Shown here: one piece after another, positions 54,385-63,800 of the stretch
Position numbering within the stretch: position 1 is the first letter of the stretch
Layout of the letters: each line of letters begins with the position of its first letter
From: a virus
Virus record (IMG/VR): IMGVR_UViG_3300046780_000484
Coordinates: 1 to 64,000 of that record
Direction: 5' to 3' (one strand)
Length of the DNA stretch: 64,000 nt
Translations under genes and position numbers: made by a program
Notes under the pieces: model-generated
Seen by the model: only the letters and a program-made list of their open reading frames with translations
What the model was told of the DNA's origin: nothing
Databases searched by the model: none

Positions 54385-56544
54385 CTAACTGTAGGGGCTG
54401 ATGTCGCTCACCTGGAGACCCTGAAGGATTCCAGAGTAGAACGGCGCATGTGCGACCAAAGACCCCAAAAGGAATATCGAGTACCTAAAGGTCGCATCTA
54501 TGACAGGCCACGCGCAAGGTGTTACATCTACCCAAAACGGACAGATGGGCGGGTCATTTCTGCCGCGCCTCTGCATCTTCGCTGGTCAATGCAGTTCGGA
54601 ACGTCTCACGATCTGCCGTCGCCCGGCCCGTAATGCCTCGGGCCGACGCCGGTTACACAGATCCGGCACATACGCTCTCTGCACACCGCCAGGCATCGAC
54701 GGTGCTCACGATTCCCCTGTTGCTACAGCCGGGGTTTCCTGATCAGTGCCGTTATTCGACGGAGGTCACCCTCCGAAGCCGCCTGATTACTAGTTGACGG
54801 AAACGTAGTCCTGTACGCAGGTCATCTCCCACGCGTTGTCCACGTGGCTCCACGTCTGCGGGAGCTGGTAGGACATCAGCAGCGCCGTGCCCTGGGACAT
54901 CCAGGGGTGCACGGTCAGCTTCACGGTCGACCTCGTGACGGGGTTCACGAACTCCGCCACGGCAGCCCCGGCGCGAATGCCGGAGATCTGGTCCTGGGAG
55001 ATGTTGAGAAGGTAGTTCAGGCCCGCGCCCTGGGTGAGCATGTCGTTCGCGAGCCGCATCAGGTCGCCGCCGTCGGCGACGATCTCGGACGGGTCAGCCC
55101 GGTACACGCCCGGGGTGACGTTGTTCATGCCGTTGTTCTCCCACAGCCCGTCGAGCGCCGTGAAGATGGCGTTCGTGCTGAGGTGGGTCCCGACGGACTG
55201 GTTGACGTAGCCGCCCTGCCACACGTTCGCGGCCTCGAACCCGACGTTCGCGTACGGGCCGGAGCCGGTGTCGGACAGGCCGGACAGCACCGGGATGAGG
55301 CCTTCCATCCGCTGGCTGGAGCCCGTCCCCGTGTCCGTCGCCGACGCGGTGTTCGCCGTGGCGACCGCGCCCTGGATGGTGAACCGGATACCGCCCACCG
55401 AGTTCGCGGTCTGCTTGCCCGTGGTCGTGACGCCGGCCTGCACCGACGTGCCGACCTGGAGGAACCCGTTCGCCCTCGAGGCCGAGGAGTTCGTCGACAC
55501 GTAGATGTTGTACTGCTGCGCCCCGGCGACCGGGGTGATCACGACGTCGACGACGTTGCCGGTGGTCAGCGGGGTGTCCGAGGTGAACGAGCTGACCGTG
55601 GTCTCGCCGAAGTAGTTCAGCGCGGTCACCGCGACGGCGAAGTGGGTGCCGCCGCCTGTGATGGCGGTCTCGTTGGAGCCCGCCACACGCTGGGTGATGG
55701 CAGGCGCTGCGGGGGTCGCGAGGTTCTGGGACGAACCCGCGATCATCTGATATTCCTCGCCCAGCATCATCTCTTGCAGCAGCACGAGATTAGCGAGGGC
55801 GGAGATGTCCTCAAATCCCTGACCCTGGAACTGGGCCAACCAGCTGAGCGACTCACTGAGCCCAAAAAACCTGTAGGGCACGTTGAGCCGGTACTGGGTC
55901 TGGGACCCGGCGCCGGGGATGTTGAGCGGCCAGGTCGAGCCGATGCCCGTCTGGCCGGACTGGACGAGTTCCGGCAGGGAGATGTCGATGACACCCTGGC
56001 CGCCGGTCTGGCTGCCGGAGATGCCCAGGAGGCCGTAGACCTGCTTGGACAGGCCCTGGCCGGCCGGGCGGGGGAACTTGTTGCGGAAGAGCGTGTACAC
56101 GGGGTACACGAGCCGCGAAGGCGCCGCGAGATCGAACGGAACGAGCCCGTACGGCGCACCCGCCGTCCCGAGGTTCTGCGCGGTGAAGTTCTTCCGCACG
56201 TCGGCGTCGGCGCGAAGCCGGTACGCCAGCGGGGCGAACTGCGGGTTCGTCGCGAACTCCGTCGCCAGGCTGCCGATCACCGTGTCCGAGTCGTGGCGGC
56301 CCTGGACCGTCGCGGCCTTGGTCCGCAGCATCAGGTCATGGCTCTTGGTGAAGATCGTCCCGCCGTCGGACGCGTCGTCCAGGGGGATGCCCTTGGTGAC
56401 GTGGCCGACGCCCTTGACGGCCTTGGCCGCGGACTTGGTGATCGCTTCCTCGAAGTTCCTGCCGGACGGGGGGGCCATGCGCGGCGCTCCCCCTGCCCCC
56501 ATCTGGGGGCCTGCCGCCTCATCGGCGGCGTACGTTACTGCCAC
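54385..56544 (-). CDS. Major capsid protein, split by a group I intron
   Basis: Exon 1 is 56544-54797, exon 2 is 54514-54385; joined they are 1878 nt, 625 aa, in frame. The unspliced frame stops at 54790 soon after QDYVSV. Splicing restores QDYVSVAWPVIDATFRYS and the end SGILQGLQVSDISPYS, a normal C-terminus for HK97-fold capsid proteins of actinophages. The N-terminus holds FRNKFPRPAGQGLSKQVYG. A variable middle domain (about residues 280-390) has repeated Thr/Ala beta segments. Lies after a protease-scaffold gene, the usual order. Confidence 0.88.
54515..54796 (-). ncRNA. Group I self-splicing intron, 282 nt
   Basis: Exon 1 ends in U and the intron ends in G, as group I introns need. P1: exon CCGU and intron C1 pair with GGCGG at intron 14-18, U.G at the splice site. 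P2: GGAGG-GUGA-CCUCC. P3: CGGCAC with GUGCCG. P5: CCCC...GGGG. The Q-like element AAUCGUGAGC is present. P7: GAGCGU with ACGUUC, flanking P3' and P8 (GAUCUG/CAGAUC) in the right order. P9: CUGCAU/AUGCAG. No ORF is inside; the LAGLIDADG gene lies just outside. Confidence 0.88.
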
Positions 56545-56559
56545 ATGTCTCCTAAAAGA

Positions 56560-59500
56560 TCATGGGGCTGCCTCCCGTCCCAGTGTCAACAGGGACTGAC
56601 CGGCAGCCTCACGGATGCCTGGATCGGAGTGGTTGTAGTAGGTCTTCTCAAGGTTGCGCCGGATCATGTCCTGGGACCGCGCCGCGGCCTCAGCTACGTC
56701 GGGGACGGCCGCCGGCCGCCTCGACTTGATGACCTGGGGCTGGAACGCCAGGCCGCTGAACGCGGCCGTGGACGGGTCTGGCTGGTCAGCGATGGCGTCG
56801 ATGACGCGCTGCTGCTCAGCAAGCTTGGTGGTGTAGGTCTCGTCCTGCTGCTGGATCTTCTCCAGGAGAGGGGCGACGGCCTTGGTCACTGCGGCCTCAA
56901 TGTCAGCGGGGCCGAAAGAGGCGGCGGCGGGAGGAGCGGCCGGGGTGCCAGGCGGCAGCACGAGCACCTTGCCGCCTGCGGCCATAGCCGACTTCTCAAG
57001 GCCAGCCTGGATGCGGGCGATGTCGCCGGGGGTCGCGTCGGCGTTCGGCGCGAAGGTGATCGCAGGCTCAGCGGCCTTCTGGGCGAACTGGCGGCCGAGC
57101 TTGGCGCGGGCCTCGTCGACGGTCATCGAGCCGGACAGGACCTTCTTGCCGAGCTTCTTCCGCTGCTTCTTGAAGCCCTTGTAGATGTCGGCGTCCATGA
57201 ACAGGCCGTCCCGCTCAGGCTCGGCCTTGAGGGCAGCGACGGGAGCGCCGGCCCTGGTCGGAGGATTGGCGGCGATGGCGTCCAGGTCCAGCTGAAAACC
57301 CTCGCCCTTGCCGATGCCCGCAGGCTGGGGCACGGGGTGGTTCTCGGCCTGCTGCGGACCGTCCAGGGCCATGGGGCACACCGGGGGGAACTGGCGGGAC
57401 AGGTGCTCGTGCATCCGGACGAGGGCCTGCCGCTGGGCTTCCTTCTCCATCGCCGCGTAGGACAGCTGGGTGGGGACGCCCTGCTCGGACGGGTACTCGA
57501 ACGACGCCTTCATGAAGCTGGGCGACGGGGACTGGTGCCCGGACGACAGCGGCGGCCGGTCGAAGCTGTGCGCGTCCGGGGCGCTGCTCGCGACCTGCGG
57601 GGAGGTGTTCGGCCCGCCGTGGTCGGTGGCGTACGCGGACCGTCCGTCCGTCAGGACCGGGCGGTTGTACGACTGCGGGGACACGCAGCCCGGCGTCGGG
57701 TACGACCCGGGGCCGGGGTTGGCGTCACGGAACGCCTTGTGCAGCTCGAGCCGCCAGTCGTTCAGGTCGGCCGGGCTGGCGGTCTTCAGCAGCAGGGCCG
57801 CCTGCCAGGTCTCCTGCGCCTTCATGGCGGCCTCGAGCGGGCCGGCGGCGGCGGCGAGGGTCTTGCGCTGCCACGCCCCGGAGTCGATCAGGGTGCCGAG
57901 GTCGGCGTACGGGTGGTACTTCGCGACCTGCTCGGGGTGGAACGCGGGGCAGGTCAGGTCGTGGAGGCGGCCCAGGTCCTCGTCGGCGCCGGTCGCCTTG
58001 AACCGCAGCAGCGCGGCGACTTCCGGGTCCGGGGCGAGGTCGGGCACCGCGGACTTGCCGCTGTCGCCGTCGGCCATGCCGGCGTCGGCCTCGAAGGATT
58101 CCGCCTCCGCCCCGTCCGGCTCCCGGTGCGCGGGGACGGGCTTCATCGACTCGCCGACCGCACCCGACGCGGACGCCGGAGTGGCGCCCTTGGTCGACGC
58201 CGGGCCGTCGGACTCCATCAACTCGGGGACGGGTGCGCAGGTCATGTCGTGGGTGCCGGCCACGCCTGCCGCCTGCGCGGGGGTGGTGTGGCACTTGGAG
58301 CACACGATGTCGCTGGTGCCCTCGACCCCGGTCCACAGGTGGTCGGTGACGGACTTGCACGCCTTGGAGGCGTCGTCCGAGTCATCGCTGCCGGAGTCGT
58401 CGTCAGCAGGCTTGTTGAGCCACGGGGGGAGCTTCTTCTTCTTGGCCTTGGCCTTCTTGACCGGCTTGTCCTTGGGCTCGGGCTCGGGGTCCTTGGTGAC
58501 CTCAGGCTCGGCTTCGGCCTTCGCCGCCTGCTCTTGCACGGCCGCCCTGGCGGCAGCCGCCTTGTCGGCAATGACATCATCGAGCAGCGCGCGGCCGGCC
58601 TCTTCCAGGCTGCCGCCCTTGCTCACGCCGTCGCTCTCATCGAGCGGATTGGCCACACCCAGCTCCTCTGCCCTGCGGGCGATAAGGCGGCGCGCAGCCG
58701 CTGTGTCACCGTGACCCGAGCGCGCCAGCGTGGCAGCGTTCCCCAGGTCCCCGGCGTTCTCGATCGGGTACGACAGGTTCGGGAGTGCCTTGCCGTCCGC
58801 CGCCAGCCGGCGCCTCGTCGCGGTGTCGATGTCCCGCTTGTAGACCGCCGCCTCGGCGTCCGTGACGGCCTTGAGGGCGAGGTCGTCGTAGTGCTGGCCG
58901 ACCGCGAGCTTGCGGCTCAGCGTGTTCAGCTTGGCGATGTCGGCGGGCGAGATGGACAGGGACAGGCTGGCGGGCAGGTCGACGTTCACCAGTTCGTCGG
59001 GGGCCGGCCACGTGTCGGTGCCGCCGCCCTTGGTCAGCAGGTTCCCGCCGGTCACCTTGGCGAGCAGCGCGGGAGGTGCCGCCTTGGCGATCTCTTCCTG
59101 CGAGCCGACCATCTCGCCGGCGAACCCGAAGTCGTCCCCGCCACCCGCCGACTTGCGGGTGATCTGGAACTTGCTGGAGAAATTGGAACCCCGGTCGACC
59201 ACGCTCAGCTCGGCGATCTTGCTCAGCCCGTCCGGCCGGCCGGTGATGATGCCGCCCGTGGCCGCGCCGCGAGGGTCCAGGGCCTTGTCCGGGCCGAACT
59301 TGATGTGCGGCATCGAGATGCCCACCGAGTAGTCGTTCAGGACCCCGGTGCGGACGAAGTGCTTGGCCAGCGGGTCGCAGATCAGGCTCTTGACGTAGTG
59401 GCCGTCCGTGGTGACCTGAACGTCGTGGCCCTTGCCGACCGGCCGCTTCGGGTCGTGGCTCATGCGGACGTTGCCGCCCGTCGCGGCCCATTCCTTCAGC

Positions 59501-59685
59501 GCGACGGCACTCCACTGCGGGTCCACGATCTGCCGGTCCGCGTCCACGGTGCCGTCCGTGGCCTTGCCGACAATCCAGATGTCAGGCGTCCCGTCGACCG
59601 GGTTGATGGAGTCGGTGTCCTCTTGCTTCTCGATCGGGAAGCTGAAGTGCAGCAGCTCCTGATCGGCATCAAGCGTTGTGGCCAC
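56560..59685 (-). CDS. Prohead protease-scaffold fusion
   Basis: 1041 aa. Residues 35-180 (IVGKATDGTVDADRQIVDPQW ... VRMSHDPKRPVGKG ... LNDYSVGISM ... IAELSVVDRGSN) resemble a U35/S78-like capsid maturation protease, with His in MSHD and Ser in YSVGIS as candidate catalytic residues. A long low-complexity middle (Glu/Lys/Pro runs, two CxxC ... C patterns) leads to a helical coiled coil near 930-960 (VTKAVAPLLEKIQQQDETY), as in scaffold domains. Directly upstream of the capsid gene. The length is well above usual protease plus scaffold. Confidence 0.8.
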   Translation of the reverse strand: MATTLDADQELLHFSFPIEKQEDTDSINPVDGTPDIWIVGKATDGTVDADRQIVDPQWSAVALKEWAATGGNVRMSHDPKRPVGKGHDVQVTTDGHYVKSLICDPLAKHFVRTGVLNDYSVGISMPHIKFGPDKALDPRGAATGGIITGRPDGLSKIAELSVVDRGSNFSSKFQITRKSAGGGDDFGFAGEMVGSQEEIAKAAPPALLAKVTGGNLLTKGGGTDTWPAPDELVNVDLPASLSLSISPADIAKLNTLSRKLAVGQHYDDLALKAVTDAEAAVYKRDIDTATRRRLAADGKALPNLSYPIENAGDLGNAATLARSGHGDTAAARRLIARRAEELGVANPLDESDGVSKGGSLEEAGRALLDDVIADKAAAARAAVQEQAAKAEAEPEVTKDPEPEPKDKPVKKAKAKKKKLPPWLNKPADDDSGSDDSDDASKACKSVTDHLWTGVEGTSDIVCSKCHTTPAQAAGVAGTHDMTCAPVPELMESDGPASTKGATPASASGAVGESMKPVPAHREPDGAEAESFEADAGMADGDSGKSAVPDLAPDPEVAALLRFKATGADEDLGRLHDLTCPAFHPEQVAKYHPYADLGTLIDSGAWQRKTLAAAAGPLEAAMKAQETWQAALLLKTASPADLNDWRLELHKAFRDANPGPGSYPTPGCVSPQSYNRPVLTDGRSAYATDHGGPNTSPQVASSAPDAHSFDRPPLSSGHQSPSPSFMKASFEYPSEQGVPTQLSYAAMEKEAQRQALVRMHEHLSRQFPPVCPMALDGPQQAENHPVPQPAGIGKGEGFQLDLDAIAANPPTRAGAPVAALKAEPERDGLFMDADIYKGFKKQRKKLGKKVLSGSMTVDEARAKLGRQFAQKAAEPAITFAPNADATPGDIARIQAGLEKSAMAAGGKVLVLPPGTPAAPPAAASFGPADIEAAVTKAVAPLLEKIQQQDETYTTKLAEQQRVIDAIADQPDPSTAAFSGLAFQPQVIKSRRPAAVPDVAEAAARSQDMIRRNLEKTYYNHSDPGIREAAGQSLLTLGREAAP

Positions 59686-59737
59686 ACGGCTCCTTGCTGT
59701 CGGCGTCCATGACGGGGTGGCCGCCCGTCAGGCGTGC

Positions 59738-59749
59738 CACGATGAAGGA
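59738..59749 (+). promoter_or_regulatory. Leaderless-type promoter
   Basis: CACGAT (59738-59743), 6-nt spacer, ATG 59750. Weak match to TANNNT but same geometry as other plus-strand cargo genes. Confidence 0.4.
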
Positions 59750-60061
59750 ATGAGCGGGTACTGGACTCCCTTGCGCGACGAGTCACGCAGGTACTGGCAG
59801 CGCGTACGCAACCAGCGCGAAGCCGAGGAGCGCAGCCGACGGGAATGGATCAGCGAGGTCAAGCAGCGCCTCGGCATCGTCTGCTGGGGCGACGAGGCAC
59901 CCTCGCGGCCACTCCCCGACTGGCCGGCCCTCCCCGAAGGAACCCGGCCCGGCGACTGGAAGGTCGTCAGCGAGCAGGCCGTGGCATCCCGCGACGGCAT
60001 CAACTTCTACGTGAAGCCCGAGGGGATGCCGCTCACCGAATGGTGGGACTCAATCCCCTAG
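59750..60061 (+). CDS. Plus-strand moron between head genes
   Basis: 103 aa. YWTPLRDESRRYWQRVRNQREAEERSRREW is a charged helix; DWKVVSEQAVASRDGINFYVKPEGMPL follows. Encoded on the opposite strand to the protease and small late genes; its end overlaps the convergent 60058 gene by 4 bp. Function unknown. Confidence 0.6.
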   Translation: MSGYWTPLRDESRRYWQRVRNQREAEERSRREWISEVKQRLGIVCWGDEAPSRPLPDWPALPEGTRPGDWKVVSEQAVASRDGINFYVKPEGMPLTEWWDSIP

Positions 60062-60282
60062 TCCTCGTCGCTGCTGTCGTCAGGCGGCTGCAGCGGCGTC
60101 CACAGTCGCGTCCGCGCCTGCCACCTGCTGCCGAGCCGGTCATCCCCGAGGGCCATCACGTAGCCCCGGGGGGTCATCACTGCCCCGCCTGCCAGGTCCA
60201 CGGTGACCCCGGCGTTCTCCAGGGCGTTCAGGGCGTCAGCGACGGCGGACAGGAGGCGGGCGGGGTCAGATATCAGGCTCAT
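60058..60282 (-). CDS. Small hypothetical late protein
   Basis: 74 aa. DPARLLSAVADALNALENAGVTVDLAGGAVMTPRGYVMALG. Alpha/beta; acidic tail. Overlaps the upstream gene by 25 bp. No domain recognised. Confidence 0.6.
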   Translation of the reverse strand: MSLISDPARLLSAVADALNALENAGVTVDLAGGAVMTPRGYVMALGDDRLGSRWQARTRLWTPLQPPDDSSDED

Positions 60283-60457
60283 CGCCTGCTGCCGCCAGGT
60301 AGTCGGCCAGGAGCCCTTCCGGCTCGCTTTCCCCTGCGAAGGTGACCGCGAACCGGAACTCCGCTCCCCGGCCGGCCAGGTTGGCGTTCAGCTCGTCCAC
60401 GATCTGCCGGGCCACGGCCAGCTGCTCCCGCTCGTATTCGGTGACGGAGAGCTTCAC
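60266..60457 (-). CDS. Small hypothetical late protein
   Basis: 63 aa from GTG 60457. EYEREQLAVARQIVDELNANLAGRGAEFRFAVTF. Overlaps both neighbours. No family. Confidence 0.6.
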   Translation of the reverse strand: MKLSVTEYEREQLAVARQIVDELNANLAGRGAEFRFAVTFAGESEPEGLLADYLAAAGDEPDI

Positions 60458-60525
60458 GCGCTCGCGGGCCGGAGGCGGAGCCGCTTCCTGGCGCGCTGCT
60501 CGTCCCGCAGCGGCCAGCCGGTCAC
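60454..60525 (-). CDS. Possible 23-aa linker ORF
   Basis: GTG 60525 to TGA 60454 reads TGWPLRDEQRARKRLRLRPASA. It overlaps both neighbours by GTGA, which is the only support; very basic and short. Confidence 0.3.
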   Translation of the reverse strand: MTGWPLRDEQRARKRLRLRPASA

Positions 60526-60680
60526 AGCACTGCGCCGGTCTCAGCGTCCCGGTTCAGGAATACGACCGGGCTCCCGTCATTCGCGACGAACGCTATCCAG
60601 CTCGCGTCTGCCGGTTCGATCCACCCCTGGTGTCCGGTGCTCTCGGGGTGGCCGTACCTGCCTACGGTGATGTTGCCCAC
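60522..60680 (-). CDS. Small hypothetical late protein
   Basis: 52 aa from GTG 60680 after GAGGAGGTG. GNITVGRYGHPESTGHQGWIEPADASWIAFV and FLNRDAETG. Small beta protein. A 130-bp gap upstream separates it from the portal fusion and holds a possible TAGAAT -10 box. Confidence 0.6.
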   Translation of the reverse strand: MGNITVGRYGHPESTGHQGWIEPADASWIAFVANDGSPVVFLNRDAETGAVL

Positions 60681-60811
60681 GGCTCTCACCTCCTCTCGGT
60701 GCATGCCTGGCCAGCATCGAAACGCGACCTGCGGAAACGTGGAGTCTTTGCAGGTCAGATGAGCTGGCCAACTAATGCTGCGGTGCCATCGGGGCACTTC
60801 GTAAAGCTATT

Positions 60812-63800
60812 CTACTTACCCTCTTCCATCTGCGCGTGCTGTGCGGGCCAGTAGCCGAGCGCCCTGTGGTGCATGAGATTTGCGTAGCCCTTGGCCTGCT
60901 CGTCGGTCATGTGGGCGTGCTCTTTCAGCAGCGCGACCGCGCGCATGAAGTCGCCGTCGGTACCCCAGGCAATTTCGTCGGCGTAGGCGAAGTCCGTCGG
61001 GCCGCCGTGGGCTTCGTGCGTCCAGTACTCGCGTAGCGTCTCGGCGTCACCCTTGTTCGCGGGGTCGTCGCCCTGATGCAACTGACTGCTGTGCGTCTGC
61101 AGCGCTTGGGGCATCCACCGGGCCGGGACCGTCCCCACGTAGGCGAGGACCGGCTTGCCGAGCTTGAAGTGCCGCGCCATTCCCCGGTGATGGCCGTCGA
61201 TGATGATCTCCCGGCCGTCGGGGTGGTTCGCCTGGTGGACGAGGACCGACGGGTTGGTGTGCGCCCCGCCCCTCGCGATGTCCTTGGCGAACCGCTGTAC
61301 CGCTTCCGGCTGGTGGCTGGCGGCCCACGAGTCGATGTCGTCGTCGTCGACGCGCGACCAGGGAACGTTGACGGGCCCGACCCATGTCGAATGCTTGACC
61401 CATTCCAGCGCGGAGTCCGGGAAATTGCCCTCTAGCTGGGCATATACGTGCCGCCATTCCACCGGGTTCGCGTCGGTGACGTGCTGCGCGCCCTTGGGGA
61501 GGTCGTGGACGACGTTGCTGCCGGCCTCCGGGGACCATTCCTCCACCGTCTCGGCCGGGTCGAACGCCTCAGGCTCGGCGGTGTGCGGCTTGTACGGCTC
61601 CGGGGTTCGTGCCGGAACGGAGCCGACTACCGGGTGCCCGGAGTCGTTCGCGGACTTCACCCCGGACGGCGGCACCCCGGTACGGCCGCCGACGGGAGAG
61701 GCGGCAGGGGTGAGCGTGTTCTGCGGCGCAGGCCACATCTCGTCGTGCGCGTACCCCTGGTTCGGGAACGCCACGGCGGGAGGGTTTGGCTTGCGCCCGC
61801 GCGAGGGCATCTCCCCGTCATCCCCGCCGCGGGGCTCGAGCGTGTCGTGCGGCTCCGGCTCGGCCATGTCGTCGGACCAGCGCGGCGGTTCCCCGCCCGC
61901 GCTTCCGGCATCGCCTGGAACGGCCCCAGGGCCCGCGTCAGGCCATTCCGAGCCGTCCGCCCTGTGCGGATAGGGCCAGCGGCTGCCGACCGCCTGGAGC
62001 GCCTGCGAGGCCGGGGTGAGGGTGAGGACTTCCCCGTTCGCGTTCACCATGCGCTGGAGGGCCTTGGTGACGTGCTCCCGCAGGGTGATGCCGTGCTCCC
62101 AGTCCTCGCGGAACTTCGGGGCCAGGTCCAGGGCGGCGATCTCCTTGCGGCGGAACCACGCCGCGCCCCGCGTCTCGTCCGGGGTGGCCCCGTCGAGGGT
62201 GGGGTGGAAGTACGCGGTGTCGCACAGCCACAGGTACACCTGCGTCTTGCCGTCGTCCTCCACATGGTGGAAGGTCCCCGCGATCCGCAGTTCAGGGAAC
62301 TGGCCGATCTCCTCGGCCGTCTCCCGGAGCACAGCGGTCCACGAGTCCTCACCCACGTGCGGCTTCCCGCCCGGCATGCCCCAGGTGCCGTCGGGGCGCT
62401 GCTGGAGCAGGAACCGCCACTTGCCGTCCTCGTCGCGGGCGCGCAGCAGCAGCCAGACGAGGCGCGTCTCGTCGTCTACGGCGGCGGATTTACCCAGGTG
62501 CGCCAGCGGCGGCTCAGCTTCCACGCCTGCTGGCGCAGGTACGCATCGGCAAGCCGGATGGACCAGCCCCAGTACGCCCCCCGCCGAGAAGACGGCATCG
62601 AGCGGGATTTCTCCGTCATCGGCGGCGTCCTTGCACAAGTCACAGGCGTTAGGCGACAGCAGCAGGTGCTTGAACTGCACCCCGTGGTCGCGGTAGCACT
62701 GGATGGCCGCGCTGTTGACCGCCCTGGCCACTTCGGTCCGGGCGATGAGTTCCGCGCGGACGCTGTTGTTCCCCAGCCCGGTGCGGGCGACCTGCTGGAG
62801 CCAGTGCTCCCCCTCGGAGCCGATGAACCCGGCCAGCGCCTCAGGGTCCTCCCCCTTGGCGCTGAAGTCCGCGGGAGCGCCCGTGACGAGGGACTTGGCC
62901 GCCGCGTAGCCGAGGTGCCACGCTTCGGTCCACAGGGGCGCCAGGACGCCGGAGAAGACGTCCCGCACCTCGTCGGAGATCAGGTCCCGCAGGGTGGCGT
63001 TGCTGACGTACATGCCCCCGGTGGCGGCCTTGCGGCGCAGGTCCGAGCCTTTGGCCTCGGCGTCGTGGAACGCCTGCCCGATGAGGTTCTTGTACGCGCC
63101 GACCAGGCCGAGGTCGCGCTCCCAGCCGGGCCAGTGCGCGGCGGCCTTCGTCACCTCGCCTGCCGGCGGGTATGAATCAGGGACGGGCCGGGGGCTGCCG
63201 CAAGCGACCGGCCCGTCGTCGTCAGCCTTGAGGCAGATGTCCCCGGCGCGTTCCACAGCCGTGTCGATCAGCACGCCCCTGGCGATGTCCTCGGCGATCA
63301 TCCCGAGGGCGCGTTCCGGGATGTGCTCCGTCACCCACGTGCTGATCTGCCGGCCCTTGCGCAGGTGCCGGGCCAGCGCGCCGAGCTCGGAGTCGACGGC
63401 CTTCTTGCGGCTGCCGGCGACGGACGACCGTGACGGGGTGCCCCCCGTGCGCGGGCCGGGCGACTGGATCGCTCCGGCGGCTGCGGAGTGGGCGGGGGTG
63501 ACAGACTCCCGGTGCGGCGACACTGGTGCGGGATGCGAGCCGTTCGGCCGGGTCTGGCCGCCGCGGCGGACGGCCGGCTGGCTGTTCCGGGTCCGCGACG
63601 ACGTGGTGCGCTGCCCGGAGTTCGTCCCCTGGCCCCCGGCGCCGCCGCCCTGCATGTTCGCGATGAGCTGCGGGGCCATCGAGAACGGGATCGGCCCCTG
63701 CGCCGTGAACACGACCGGCTCGCCCGTCTCCTGCAGGCCCCACGGGGGCATGTCCAGCCGGTCCCGCACCTCGTCGATCGAGGAGATGCCGTTCTGCACC

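Noticed and set aside
54385-54576. Independent small gene at the exon 2 position
   Set aside because: Its first 20 codons are intron sequence with no ribosome site, and the remainder joins exactly to the capsid frame after splicing.
54790-56544. Capsid gene ending normally at 54790
   Set aside because: The C-terminus would lack the WPVIDATF...QGLQ end, which is found in frame after a foldable intron.
54844-59712. A plus-strand open frame of 1622 codons opposite the capsid and protease genes
   Set aside because: Arg/Gly/Leu-rich with no domain; it is the antisense shadow of GC-rich coding DNA whose minus-strand frames have clear capsid and protease features.
61448-63175. Long plus-strand open frame opposite the portal-MuF fusion
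   Set aside because: Same reason: low-complexity shadow without motif or ribosome-binding site.
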